Shown: positions 8,076 to 16,042, counted from the stretch's first letter. The stretch: 17,160 nucleotides of DNA from an uncultured Prevotella sp. (GCA_934281565.1 CAKQXI010000041.1:1-17160); one strand, 5' to 3'. Translations and numbers: made by a program. Notes: generated by a model from the sequence alone, not told the origin.

Positions 8076-8153
8076 CCATATTAATAAAATAAAATGGTAA
8101 TATGGTCATTCTTCAATAATGTAATACGCATTAATTTAATGGTCATTACATTA
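8076..8153. repeat. Nested short inverted repeats in AT-rich intergenic DNA
   Basis: CCATATTA (8076-8083) pairs with TAATATGG (8098-8105), and TAATGTAAT (8117-8125) pairs with ATTACATTA (8145-8153). The sequence ATGGTCATT appears twice (8102-8110, 8139-8147). The gap between the CDF gene and the likely ATPase start spans 7956-8315; besides these repeats it holds the CDF promoter and the operators described separately. The hairpins are AT-rich and may be chance. Confidence 0.35.
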
Positions 8154-8181
8154 CTGAGATATTACTATAAAATGAAGAATT

Positions 8182-8260
8182 CCCTCATTAAGGGACAAAA
8201 AACATCAAATTCATCCCTCAATGAGGGAACTTTTCTCTTAAATTCATCCCTCATTGAGGG
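8182..8260. promoter_or_regulatory. Three 13-bp palindromes at exact 33-bp spacing (operator array)
   Basis: CCCTCATTAAGGG (8182-8194), CCCTCAATGAGGG (8215-8227) and CCCTCATTGAGGG (8248-8260) have centres at 8188, 8221 and 8254. The last two are perfect palindromes about a central base and extend outward by one or more bases; the first has one mismatched pair. Units two and three share the longer frame AAATTCATCCCTCA. The third sits between the -33 position and the -7 box (8269-8276) of the ATPase promoter, so it would block RNA polymerase, while the other two lie about 62 and 95 bases upstream of the expected transcript start. Binding by a dimeric regulator is inferred. Confidence 0.7.
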
Positions 8261-8268
8261 ATTTTTCG

Positions 8269-8276
8269 TATATTTG
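8269..8276 (+). promoter_or_regulatory. -7 box of the AAA ATPase gene
   Basis: TATATTTG matches the TAnnTTTG consensus and lies 39 bases before the ATG at 8316. The expected -33 position falls at the left edge of the third palindrome and is not TTTG. This promoter argues that translation starts at 8316 rather than at the upstream in-frame ATG at 8094. Confidence 0.65.
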
Positions 8277-8315
8277 CAGCAGTATTTCTATTTATTAATA
8301 TTAAATAAACGAAGT

Positions 8316-9485
8316 ATGATAGACAATAAACTATACGAATACATGGAGGAACTGCTCAAACGAACTCCCTTGGAATTCATCAGATACAAGTATAATGAAA
8401 TCAATTGGGATAGCCGTTTGATCGGTATCGTGGGACCAAGAGGTGTGGGCAAATCCACGATGATTCTCCAACGCATCAAGCAAGCTACAAAAGGACTTCA
8501 TCTATATGTGGCTGCCGACAACATTTATTTCACTACCCATACTTTGATAGACTTTACCGACGAGTTTATCAAGGAAGGGGGCACACATCTTTATATAGAT
8601 GAGATCCACAAGTATCAAGGATGGAGCAGAGAGCTAAAGCAAATCTATGATATGCACCCATCTTTGAAGATCATCTTCACTGGTTCTTCTGTCTTGGACA
8701 TCAAACGAGGAGAAGCAGACCTCAGTCGCCGAGCACTCATGTATATGATGCAAGGACTGTCGTTTAGGGAATACCTACAACTATTCCATGGCATTAAGAG
8801 CCGTGCTTTCACTTTTGAGGAGATATTAAACCATCAGGTAGAGATACCAGAAATAGAACACCCTTTGCCACTCTTTAGAGATTACTTAAGTCGTGGGTAT
8901 TATCCTTTCGCCATCGAGGGAGATTTTACTCAAAGGATGTTGCAGGTGGTTGACCAAACCATCGAAGTGGATATTCCACAATATGCTGATATGAAAGCCT
9001 CAACAGCAAGAAAGCTCAAACGAATGCTTGTCATCCTCTCCGAACTTGCTCCTTACAAGCCAAGCATAGAAAATCTCGCCACAGAGATAGGAGTAAGCAA
9101 GAACAATGTGCCCGATTATCTCGTTTACTTGGAACGTGCAGGAATGATAGGACTTTTGAGAGATGATACTTCTGGTATGCGTAACTTGGGAAAAGTAGAA
9201 AAAGTATATGTGGATAATCCAAGCCTCATGTCAATACTCACCCCTAATCCCAATATAGGAAATGTAAGGGAAACATTCTTCTACAACCAGATGAGAGAAA
9301 AGCAGAATATCACCTCGTCTAAAGTTTCCGATTTCACCATTAATGGATATACCTTTGAGATTGGCGGTAAGAAGAAAGGCAAGAAGCAGATAGAAGATGT
9401 AAAAGACGGACGCATCGTCAAGGATGACATAGAGACTGGGCATGGCATCATCATTCCTCTGTGGTACTTCGGAATGAACTACTAA
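8316..9485 (+). CDS. AAA-family ATPase (AAA_14/DUF4143-like)
   Basis: From the ATG at 8316 the protein has 389 residues. It shows Walker A GPRGVGKST (40-48, Lys46), Walker B HLYIDEIHKY with Asp95-Glu96, a sensor-1-like FTGSS (121-125) and a DLSRRA segment (135-140) that could supply an arginine finger. A winged-helix-like segment (ENLATEIGVSKNNVPDYLVYLERAGMI) follows, then a C-terminal domain with D339, E348 and K352 in DFTINGYTFEIGGK, faintly like a PD-(D/E)xK nuclease core. This order is that of the AAA_14 plus DUF4143 proteins, abundant in Bacteroidales and of unsettled function. The frame stays open to an ATG at 8094 (463 residues), but the added part is low-complexity and runs through the palindromes and the promoter, so I reject it as the main start. 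It is transcribed alone, or with the SpmAB gene 114 bases on. Confidence 0.88.
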   Translation: MIDNKLYEYMEELLKRTPLEFIRYKYNEINWDSRLIGIVGPRGVGKSTMILQRIKQATKGLHLYVAADNIYFTTHTLIDFTDEFIKEGGTHLYIDEIHKYQGWSRELKQIYDMHPSLKIIFTGSSVLDIKRGEADLSRRALMYMMQGLSFREYLQLFHGIKSRAFTFEEILNHQVEIPEIEHPLPLFRDYLSRGYYPFAIEGDFTQRMLQVVDQTIEVDIPQYADMKASTARKLKRMLVILSELAPYKPSIENLATEIGVSKNNVPDYLVYLERAGMIGLLRDDTSGMRNLGKVEKVYVDNPSLMSILTPNPNIGNVRETFFYNQMREKQNITSSKVSDFTINGYTFEIGGKKKGKKQIEDVKDGRIVKDDIETGHGIIIPLWYFGMNY

Positions 9486-9563
9486 AAGAGGGTTTTGATA
9501 GAAATATTGGCACAAAACACGATAAAATCACAAGAGAAACAACTCCATGCGAGATTTTTATTG

Positions 9564-9571
9564 TAATTTTG
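9564..9571 (+). promoter_or_regulatory. -7 box of the SpmAB-fusion gene
   Basis: TAATTTTG matches TAnnTTTG and lies 28 bases before the ATG at 9600. No TTTG is seen at the -33 position. It suggests that the SpmAB gene is transcribed apart from the ATPase upstream. Confidence 0.5.
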
Positions 9572-9599
9572 CACCCGAAAAATAAAGAATAGAAAAACA

Positions 9600-10829
9600 A
9601 TGGTTTTGAATTACATTTGGATTGCATTCTTCGTAGTAGCATTCGTCTTTGCACTCATCGGACTTGCAATGGGAGATGCCACCATCTTTCAAAAGATTGT
9701 GGACTCCACTTTCGACTCATCAAAGAATGCTTTCGAGATCTCTTTGGGATTAACTGGCGTGCTGGCACTCTGGCTTGGCATCATGAAGATAGGTGAAAAA
9801 GCAGGAGTGGTGAATATCTTGGCAAGGATATTAAGCCCAATCTTCACTAAACTCTTTCCCGATATTCCTAAGAACCATCCTGTGATGGGAAGCATTTTTA
9901 TGAACATCGCCTCAAATATGTTAGGACTTGACAATGCGGCAACTCCTACAGGCTTGAAAGCTATGCAACAGATGCAGGAATTGAACCCAAAGAAAGACAC
10001 GGCAACAAATCCTATGATTATGTTCCTCGTGCTCAACACTTCGGGACTTACTATCATTCCTACTACTATTCTGGCATTCCGAGCATCATATGGAGCAGCA
10101 CAGCCTACGGATATTTTTATTCCTATACTTATGGCAACCACCGTTGCTACTCTTGCTGGCATTATCATCACAGCCTTGTGGCAACGCATCAATATCTTCC
10201 AGCCTATCCTCCTTGCCACTCTCATCAGTATGTGTGCTTTCGTAGGCATCATCATTTGGGGATTTGGGCAGATGGACAAGGACACGATGAACTTGGTAAC
10301 GACACTTGTTTCCAACCTCATATTACTTGGTATTATACTCTGCTTTATCTTGGCTGGTTTCCTTAAGAAAGTGAATGTATACGATGCTTTCATCGAGGGT
10401 GCCAAAGAAGGCTTCACCACAGCCGTAAAGATTATCCCTTATCTCGTGGCAATCCTCGTTGGTATCGGCGTATTCCGTGCTTCAGGAGCAATGGACATGC
10501 TTATCAAAGGTGTATCTTGGAGTGTGGAGCAATGTGGACTCAACGCAGACTTCGTGGGTGCCTTACCTACTGCCATCATGAAACCATTGTCTGGCAGTGG
10601 TGCCCGTGGCATGATGCTGGAAGCAATGAAAAACTATGGACCAGACTCATTCGTTGGTCGACTGAGCTGTATCTTCCAAGGTTCCACCGACACAACTTTC
10701 TATATCTTAGCAGTATATTTCGGAAGCGTGAGCATCAAGAACACTCGCCATGCCGTGGCTTGTGGATTGCTCGCTGACTTGGCCGGTGTTATTGCAGCAA
10801 TAGCCATCGCCTACTTATTCTTCGGATAA
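9600..10829 (+). CDS. SpmA-SpmB fusion, nucleoside-recognition (Gate) domain membrane protein
   Basis: The 409-residue membrane protein looks like SpmA and SpmB of endospore formers joined head to tail. The first half carries the SpmA-like signature NMLGLDNAATPTGLKAM near residues 104-120 and the conserved NxSGLTIIPTTILAFRA. The second half (from about residue 230) carries the SpmB-like GSGARGMMLEAM and FQGSTDTTFYILAVYFGSV segments. Both halves contain the Gate (nucleoside recognition) domain. In Bacillus the two proteins affect spore core dehydration; this organism is not expected to form spores, and fused forms are known in Bacteroidetes with unknown substrate. Transport of a small solute is inference. 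A flippase gene starts 57 bases downstream on the same strand with no visible terminator or promoter between, so the two are probably cotranscribed. Confidence 0.9.
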   Translation: MVLNYIWIAFFVVAFVFALIGLAMGDATIFQKIVDSTFDSSKNAFEISLGLTGVLALWLGIMKIGEKAGVVNILARILSPIFTKLFPDIPKNHPVMGSIFMNIASNMLGLDNAATPTGLKAMQQMQELNPKKDTATNPMIMFLVLNTSGLTIIPTTILAFRASYGAAQPTDIFIPILMATTVATLAGIIITALWQRINIFQPILLATLISMCAFVGIIIWGFGQMDKDTMNLVTTLVSNLILLGIILCFILAGFLKKVNVYDAFIEGAKEGFTTAVKIIPYLVAILVGIGVFRASGAMDMLIKGVSWSVEQCGLNADFVGALPTAIMKPLSGSGARGMMLEAMKNYGPDSFVGRLSCIFQGSTDTTFYILAVYFGSVSIKNTRHAVACGLLADLAGVIAAIAIAYLFFG

Positions 10830-10886
10830 TGAATTGGAATTAAAGATGTAAACTTCTTAACTCCTCCCCAAACAATAATTGAAATT

Positions 10887-12350
10887 ATGGCAAGTTTAAA
10901 ATCACTCGCAAAGGATACCGCCATTTATGGCATGAGCAGTATCATCGGCAGATTCTTGAACTATCTGCTTGTGCCACTTTACACGGCTAAGATCAGTGCC
11001 GCCAGTGGTGGTTATGGTGTCATTACCAATATGTATGCCTATACGGCATTACTTCTCGTCATCCTCACTTATGGCATGGAGACAACTTTCTTCCGCTTTG
11101 TCAACAAAGAGGGAGAAAATTCTCACAAGGTTTACACCACCGTCTTGGGTATGGTGGGATGTACATCCCTATTGTTCATAGCCTTGGTATTCATATTCAT
11201 CCATCCATTAAGTAGTGCGATGGGGTATGCCGACCATCCTGCGTATGTCTGGACTATGTTCGTGACCGTGGCTATTGATGCATTCCAATGTATTCCTTTC
11301 GCTTATTTAAGATACCAAAAACGACCATTGAAGTTTGCTGCATTGAAGCTGCTTTTTATCATGCTCAACATAGTACTTAACATCATTTATTATGTAGGTT
11401 TGGATGGTCATGATGTAGGTTATGCTTTCTATATCAATTTAGCTTGCACAGGCTCTATCACTTTCTGTTTCTACAAGGAGTTGAAAGACGGTTTCTCGGG
11501 CGAATTTGCCTCTTGGACAGAAACCAAGGTGCTTATCCGCAAGATGATGAGTTACAGTTGGCCTATTCTTGTACTCGGTATCGCAGGTATATTAAACCAG
11601 ACCGCTGACAAGATTCTCTTTCCTTATATCTATGAGAAAGGCGATGCACATGCCCAGCTCGGCATCTATGGTGCAGCCAGCAAGATTGCCATGATCATGG
11701 CAATGATTACCCAGGCTTTCCGCTATGCCTACGAACCATTCGTATTCGGAAAGGCGAAAGACAAGGACAACCGTCAGACTTATGCTTCAGCCATGAAATA
11801 TTTCGTAGTATTCACATTGCTCGCTTTCCTTGTCGTGGTTGGTTACATGGATATACTGCGCCATATCATTGGACGTGATTATTGGGACGGTCTACAAGTT
11901 GTCCCTATTGTTATGGCAGCAGAAATCATGATGGGAGTATATTTCAACCTCAGTTTCTGGTATAAGTTGATAGACAAGACTATCTGGGGAGCTTACTTCT
12001 CTGGCATCGGATGTGCCGTATTGATAGCCATCAATATCATCTTTGTGCCTATGTATGGTTATATCGCCTGTGCATGGGCAGGTTTCGCAGGATATGGCAC
12101 AGCCATGTTGCTCTCTTATTTCGTTGGACAAAAGAAGTATCCCATTAACTATCCAGTGAAAGAAATCTTGGTGTATGTACTTCTCGCCCTCATCCTTTTC
12201 TTTGGGATGACAGAGACTAACAAGTTCTTCAATACTGGTTTAGCTTGCGCCATCAACACAGTTCTCATACTTATCTTCGCCATATATCTCGTGAAGAAAG
12301 ACTTCCCCTTGGGTAGTCTGCCCATCGTGGGAAAGTATTTTAGGAAGTAA
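10887..12350 (+). CDS. Polysaccharide biosynthesis flippase (MOP superfamily, Wzx-like)
   Basis: The 487-residue protein is hydrophobic throughout, with about 12-14 membrane segments. It starts with the typical N terminus of this family (a short helix, then DTAIYGMSSIIGRFLNYLLVPLYT), and contains SWPILVLGIAGILNQTADKILF near 225-246 and YGAASKIAMIMAMITQAFRYAYEPF near 264-288. Both are usual in Bacteroidetes lipopolysaccharide or capsule flippases that turn undecaprenyl-linked sugar units across the inner membrane. No glycosyltransferase or polymerase genes lie nearby, so it is an orphan and could serve a general envelope glycan. Its stop lies 14 bases from the stop of the converging NAD kinase gene, with no terminator hairpin in the gap. 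Confidence 0.92.
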   Translation: MASLKSLAKDTAIYGMSSIIGRFLNYLLVPLYTAKISAASGGYGVITNMYAYTALLLVILTYGMETTFFRFVNKEGENSHKVYTTVLGMVGCTSLLFIALVFIFIHPLSSAMGYADHPAYVWTMFVTVAIDAFQCIPFAYLRYQKRPLKFAALKLLFIMLNIVLNIIYYVGLDGHDVGYAFYINLACTGSITFCFYKELKDGFSGEFASWTETKVLIRKMMSYSWPILVLGIAGILNQTADKILFPYIYEKGDAHAQLGIYGAASKIAMIMAMITQAFRYAYEPFVFGKAKDKDNRQTYASAMKYFVVFTLLAFLVVVGYMDILRHIIGRDYWDGLQVVPIVMAAEIMMGVYFNLSFWYKLIDKTIWGAYFSGIGCAVLIAINIIFVPMYGYIACAWAGFAGYGTAMLLSYFVGQKKYPINYPVKEILVYVLLALILFFGMTETNKFFNTGLACAINTVLILIFAIYLVKKDFPLGSLPIVGKYFRK

Positions 12351-12364
12351 AGTCTCTCCAAGGC

Positions 12365-13255
12365 TTATCTTTCTCTTTGATCGGCACCCCACATCAACTT
12401 CTCTCTCAACGTTGAGAAATAGCGTTGGTTACGATGCTTTACAATCTTTATAGAATGGGAAGCCTTACGGATGATGAGCTTTGTTCCCTCGGTCATACGC
12501 TCACTTCGTCCGTCGATTGCCACCAGGTAATTGTGGCTTCTACTTTCCACATCCAACGTTATCTCTGCCGTATCATTAATGACTATCGGGCGGATGTTCA
12601 AGCTATGCGGAGCAACTGGTGTCAAGCACAAGCTGCCACTCTGTGGAATAATGATAGGACCACCATTGGAAAGGTTATAGGCAGTAGAGCCCGTAGGTGT
12701 CGTAACGATAAGACCATCCGCCTGATAAGTTACCAAGAACTCACCATCCACATGAGTTCGGATAGAAATCATGGAGGCGTCATCACGCTTCAATACGGCA
12801 ATGTCATTGAGGGCGAAAGGATTGCCTGCCAAGACTCCCCCTGTAGCCTCAACTTGTATCACGGCATGGTCTTCTATCAAGCAATCGCCCGCATAAAGAC
12901 TATCCAATGCCATTTCTATCTCACTGGGCAACACATCAGCAAGGAAACCTAATCGTCCCATGTTAACACCTATGATGGGCGTTCCTTTGGCTCCTACTCT
13001 ACTTGCTGCTTTCAGGAAAGTACCATCACCTCCCATTGAAATAACATAATCAACATCAAAGTTATAATCCTCAAACACACCAGCAGCTTTCACCTCTAAA
13101 TGCTGGTCACGAGTGAGAAAATCATAAAAGGCACTTTCCACATAGACTTCGGCATCACGCTTTGCCAAATAAGACAATATTTTCTGAATGGAAGCCGATT
13201 TCTTTGCTTGGTACTCATTGCCAAATATCGCAAATTTCAAATGTTGTTGTATCAT
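12365..13255 (-). CDS. nadK: NAD kinase
   Basis: From the ATG at 13255 the protein has 296 residues, the normal NadK length, and makes NADP from NAD and ATP. It shows GGDGTFL (75-81) with the catalytic Asp77, GVNMGRLGFLA (96-106), an ALND segment for the nicotinamide ribose, and DGLIVTTPTGSTAYNLSNGGPI, the long conserved run of the family. The frame remains open to an ATG at 13456, but the extra 67 residues cross the DJ-1 gene on the other strand and the -7 box at 13291-13298, so they are not real. It is read divergently from the DJ-1 gene, with a leader of about 30 bases, and converges on the flippase gene. Confidence 0.96.
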   Translation of the reverse strand: MIQQHLKFAIFGNEYQAKKSASIQKILSYLAKRDAEVYVESAFYDFLTRDQHLEVKAAGVFEDYNFDVDYVISMGGDGTFLKAASRVGAKGTPIIGVNMGRLGFLADVLPSEIEMALDSLYAGDCLIEDHAVIQVEATGGVLAGNPFALNDIAVLKRDDASMISIRTHVDGEFLVTYQADGLIVTTPTGSTAYNLSNGGPIIIPQSGSLCLTPVAPHSLNIRPIVINDTAEITLDVESRSHNYLVAIDGRSERMTEGTKLIIRKASHSIKIVKHRNQRYFSTLREKLMWGADQRER

Positions 13256-13259
13256 TTGT

Positions 13260-13298
13260 TTTGTAGTTTCAATTATTATTCTTACTTTTGCAAAGGTA
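13260..13298. promoter_or_regulatory. Face-to-face promoters of nadK and the DJ-1 gene
   Basis: TACTTTTG at 13283-13290 is a plus-strand -7 box for the DJ-1 gene, with TTTG at 13260-13263 exactly 19 bases upstream. Directly after it, 13291-13298 reads TACCTTTG on the minus strand and is the -7 box for nadK. Together they form TTACTTTTGCAAAGGTAA (13282-13299), a palindrome with one mismatched pair. Two polymerases could not occupy both at once. Confidence 0.7.
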
Positions 13299-13340
13299 AT
13301 GGAAATAATTGAATAATACGATATAAATATCATAAAAATT

Positions 13341-13913
13341 ATGGCTAAAGTATATGAATTTCTTGCTAATGGCTTCGAGGAAATCGAAGGTTTGGCACCA
13401 GTAGATATTCTCCGTAGAGGTGGTGTGGACATCAAGACTGTCAGCATAACTGGCAATGAGTTTGTTGAGACTTCTCATGGTATTACCATAAAGGCAGACT
13501 TGAAATTTGAGGACATCAAAGACTTTAACGAGGCTGATATGCTTCTCTTGCCTGGTGGACTGCCAGGCAGTACCAACCTAAATGAACATGAGGGTGTCCG
13601 CCAAGCCTTGATAGCACAGAACAAGGCTGGTAAGAAAATCGGTGCCATCTGTGCGGCACCAATGGTATTGGCAAGCACAGGTATTCTTAATAACAAGAAA
13701 GCAACTTGCTCTCCTGGCTTTGAACGTTATTTCAACGATAGTACAGAATATACTGGAGAACTTTTCCAAGAGGATGGCAACATCATTACAGGTGAAGGAC
13801 CTGCTGCAACTTTGCCATACGCCTATAAGATATTGAGTTACTTTATTGGTGAAGAAGCAGTTGCCGACTTGCAACAAAAAATGCAATATGCTCACTTAAT
13901 GTCTAACAAGTAA
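13341..13913 (+). CDS. DJ-1/PfpI family protein (YajL-like)
   Basis: The 190-residue protein has the DJ-1/ThiJ fold signature: a start of VYEFLANGFEEIEGLAPVDILRRGG, LLLPGG near 68-73, and the nucleophile elbow GAICAAPMVLA with Cys104. Glu16 in EEIE corresponds to the Glu that hydrogen-bonds to the Cys in human DJ-1. Members closest to YajL and DJ-1 have been linked to oxidative-stress protection and to glyoxalase or disputed deglycase activity; the exact chemistry here is not known. It has its own promoter facing that of nadK. ispD starts 40 bases downstream without a terminator, suggesting a two-gene transcript. Confidence 0.92.
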   Translation: MAKVYEFLANGFEEIEGLAPVDILRRGGVDIKTVSITGNEFVETSHGITIKADLKFEDIKDFNEADMLLLPGGLPGSTNLNEHEGVRQALIAQNKAGKKIGAICAAPMVLASTGILNNKKATCSPGFERYFNDSTEYTGELFQEDGNIITGEGPAATLPYAYKILSYFIGEEAVADLQQKMQYAHLMSNK

Positions 13914-13953
13914 GTCACAAGGAATTTATTAGTGATGATTTATCATTTGTAAA

Positions 13954-14625
13954 ATGGATTATGTAATTATAGTGGCAGGAGGCAAAGGCCTCCGCATGGG
14001 AAGTGAGATTCCCAAACAGTTTCTCCCTATTGCAGGCAAACCGATTTTGATGCGTACCATTGAGCGCTTTCACGAGTATGACAAGGACTTGAACATCATC
14101 CTTGTCTTACCAGAATCACAACAAAGTTATTGGCACCAGCTTTGCGAGGAGCATCATTTCGACATCAAGCATCAGATTGCCAATGGTGGTGACACTCGTT
14201 TCCAATCTTCCAAGAACGGTTTGGCAATGATACCAGACGATGAAGACGGTGTGGTAGGCATCCATGATGGTGTCCGTCCATTTGTGTCAAAGAAAGTCAT
14301 TGAGGAGTGTTATGAAACGGCTCGTGAGGAATATGCAGCTATCCCTGTGTATGCCGTAACCGATACTTTGCGATACATAGATAAGCAAGGCGGTGGCAAG
14401 AATGTGCTTCGTGATGATTATCGCATCGTACAAACTCCTCAGACTTTCGATATTGGTTTAGCCAAACAAGCATTCAACCAGAGCTATAAAGAAAACTTCA
14501 CTGATGATGCCTCTGTGGTGGAAAGCCTCGGTTGTCAAGTGGCTATGGTGGAAGGTAATCGTGAGAACATCAAGATTACTACTCCTTTCGACATCAAGGT
14601 TGCAGAAGCATTGTTGGCTGAATAA
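13954..14625 (+). CDS. ispD: 2-C-methyl-D-erythritol 4-phosphate cytidylyltransferase
   Basis: The 223-residue protein matches IspD, which joins MEP to CTP in the third step of the non-mevalonate isoprenoid pathway. It starts with the cytidylyltransferase motif IIVAGGKGLRMGSEIPKQF (5-23; Arg14 and Lys21 are the expected catalytic residues), followed by GGDTRFQSSKNGL, HDGVRPFVS and, near the end, TDDASVVE and EGNRENIKITTPFDI. All main motifs are present and the length is normal for a single-domain enzyme with no IspF fusion. It is probably cotranscribed with the DJ-1 gene. The TAA at 14623-14625 is one base from the stop of the convergent nhaD gene, so the two transcripts must overlap at their 3' ends. 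Confidence 0.95.
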   Translation: MDYVIIVAGGKGLRMGSEIPKQFLPIAGKPILMRTIERFHEYDKDLNIILVLPESQQSYWHQLCEEHHFDIKHQIANGGDTRFQSSKNGLAMIPDDEDGVVGIHDGVRPFVSKKVIEECYETAREEYAAIPVYAVTDTLRYIDKQGGGKNVLRDDYRIVQTPQTFDIGLAKQAFNQSYKENFTDDASVVESLGCQVAMVEGNRENIKITTPFDIKVAEALLAE

Positions 14626-14626
14626 G

Positions 14627-15997
14627 TTAAATGGCATAGAGGAAAGTACGGATGAACCAATAACATACGATACCAACGATATAACCTACAAAAGCTATCC
14701 AAGAAATATGTTTCATATACCATCCGAATGTTATCTTCTCCAAGCCCATCACAACGACACCTGCGGCACTACCGATAATCAGCATCGAGCCTCCAACTCC
14801 AGCACAGTAAGCCAATAATTGCCAGAAGATACCATCCACTGCCATATCACCCGTAGGAGTCACTGGATACATTCCCATACATCCTGCCACAAGAGGAACA
14901 TTGTCCACAATGCTGGAAAGTACGCCGATGATACCTGTCACAAGATAATGATTGCCATCGAATACCTCATTCAGTCCTTTCCCCAAGGCTTGAAGGACAC
15001 CGATTTCTGATAAGCAAGATACTGCCATCAAGATACCCAGGAAGAAAAGAATGGTACTCATGTCTACACGAGAAAGCAACTTAGTTACTCGCTTCTGTGT
15101 GCCTTCAGCATCCTGTCCACGATGAAGTCTACGATAGAAGATTTCCGTAGCAGTCCAAAGTACACCTAAGACCAAAAGGATGCCCACAAATGGAGGCAAA
15201 TGTGTTATGCTCTTGAAGATAGGAACAAATATCAAGCCACCCACACCAAGCCAGAATACAGCCTTGCGTTGTCCTTCTGTAAAATCACTAACTGCAACAT
15301 TCTGTTGGACAGAAGTCTCTGGCATAACCAATTCGCCCTTGAGCATCGTTTGGAGAATGAGGGCTGGGATAACCATTGAAACCAACGATGGGATGAATAT
15401 CTCTGCAATGACACCTGCGGCAGTTATCAATCCTTTGTTCCAAAGCATGATGGTAGTCACATCGCCAATAGGAGAAAAAGCTCCACCTGAATTTGCCGCT
15501 ATGATCACCAAAGAGGCATATACGATGCGGTCCTTATGGTCAATAACCAATTTGCGAAGAATCATAATCATCACAATACTCGTAGTCAAATTATCAAGGA
15601 TAGCTGAAAGGATGAAAGTCATGAAAGCAATGCGCCAAAGGAGTGCGTGCTTCGATTTTGTTTTCATCACCTTGCGAACCCAGTTGAATCCGCCGTTCTG
15701 GTCAACGATTTCCACAATGGTCATCGCTCCCATCAAAAAGAACAAGGTTGTGGCAGTATCGCCCAGATGTTCTTGGATAATGGATGTAGCCTGTTCTACC
15801 ATCCCTGAGACACCTCCCGTATAATCGGGATGCATCAATTGGATATACTGCATTGGGTCGACCATATAAAGGGTCCAACATCCTACGAGCATCAACAAGG
15901 CTATTGCCGCCTTATTGATTTTTGTTAAACTTTCGGTGGCTATCAACGCATAGCCGAGTACGAAAACGACAATAATAGAAATTGTTAATGTAGTCAT
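14627..15997 (-). CDS. nhaD: Na+/H+ antiporter, NhaD family
   Basis: The 456-residue protein has about 11-13 membrane segments and belongs to the ion transporter superfamily with ArsB and NhaD. The NhaD-like marks are FFLMGAMTIVEIVDQNGGF near 85-103, ILSAILDNLTTSIVMIMILRKL near 129-150 and ANSGGAFSPIGDVTTIMLW near 168-186, with the second-half repeat VLSSIVDNVPLVAG. Such proteins exchange cytoplasmic Na+ or Li+ for protons and help with salt and pH control. The ATG at 15997 follows an A-rich leader and a TATCTTTG -7 box at 16035-16042. It runs divergently from the Fic module and converges on ispD. Confidence 0.93.
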   Translation of the reverse strand: MTTLTISIIVVFVLGYALIATESLTKINKAAIALLMLVGCWTLYMVDPMQYIQLMHPDYTGGVSGMVEQATSIIQEHLGDTATTLFFLMGAMTIVEIVDQNGGFNWVRKVMKTKSKHALLWRIAFMTFILSAILDNLTTSIVMIMILRKLVIDHKDRIVYASLVIIAANSGGAFSPIGDVTTIMLWNKGLITAAGVIAEIFIPSLVSMVIPALILQTMLKGELVMPETSVQQNVAVSDFTEGQRKAVFWLGVGGLIFVPIFKSITHLPPFVGILLVLGVLWTATEIFYRRLHRGQDAEGTQKRVTKLLSRVDMSTILFFLGILMAVSCLSEIGVLQALGKGLNEVFDGNHYLVTGIIGVLSSIVDNVPLVAGCMGMYPVTPTGDMAVDGIFWQLLAYCAGVGGSMLIIGSAAGVVVMGLEKITFGWYMKHISWIAFVGYIVGIVCYWFIRTFLYAI

Positions 15998-16034
15998 TAC
16001 TTATATTTTAATTGTTTTTTGCCTATATAGAGTG

Positions 16035-16042
16035 CAAAGATA
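16035..16042 (-). promoter_or_regulatory. -7 box of nhaD
   Basis: The minus strand reads TATCTTTG, matching the TAnnTTTG consensus, 37 bases before the ATG at 15997. Upstream lies a T-rich run without a clear TTTG at the -33 position. Confidence 0.6.

Noticed and set aside
8182..8260. Regular repeats as a CRISPR array
   Set aside because: Units are 13-bp palindromes with 20-base gaps that are partly alike, only three copies, and no cas genes; operators fit better.
8094..8315. Upstream in-frame ATG as the start of the AAA ATPase
   Set aside because: The added 74 residues cross the palindrome array and the TATATTTG box and lack family motifs; 8316 fits the promoter. Kept as a finding because it cannot be excluded.
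9492..9518. GTTTTG/CAAAAC hairpin after the AAA ATPase as a terminator
   Set aside because: Only six pairs, a 15-base loop and no T-run follow; too weak to call.
9689..10420. 243-residue minus-strand open frame
   Set aside because: It is antisense to the SpmAB fusion, and its composition is what a reversed membrane-protein gene gives; no motif or promoter.
13256..13456. 67-residue N-terminal extension of NAD kinase
   Set aside because: It overlaps the DJ-1 gene on the other strand and the predicted nadK -7 box, and normal NadK length starts at 13255.
15180..15824. 214-residue plus-strand open frame
   Set aside because: It lies wholly antisense to nhaD with no recognisable domain.
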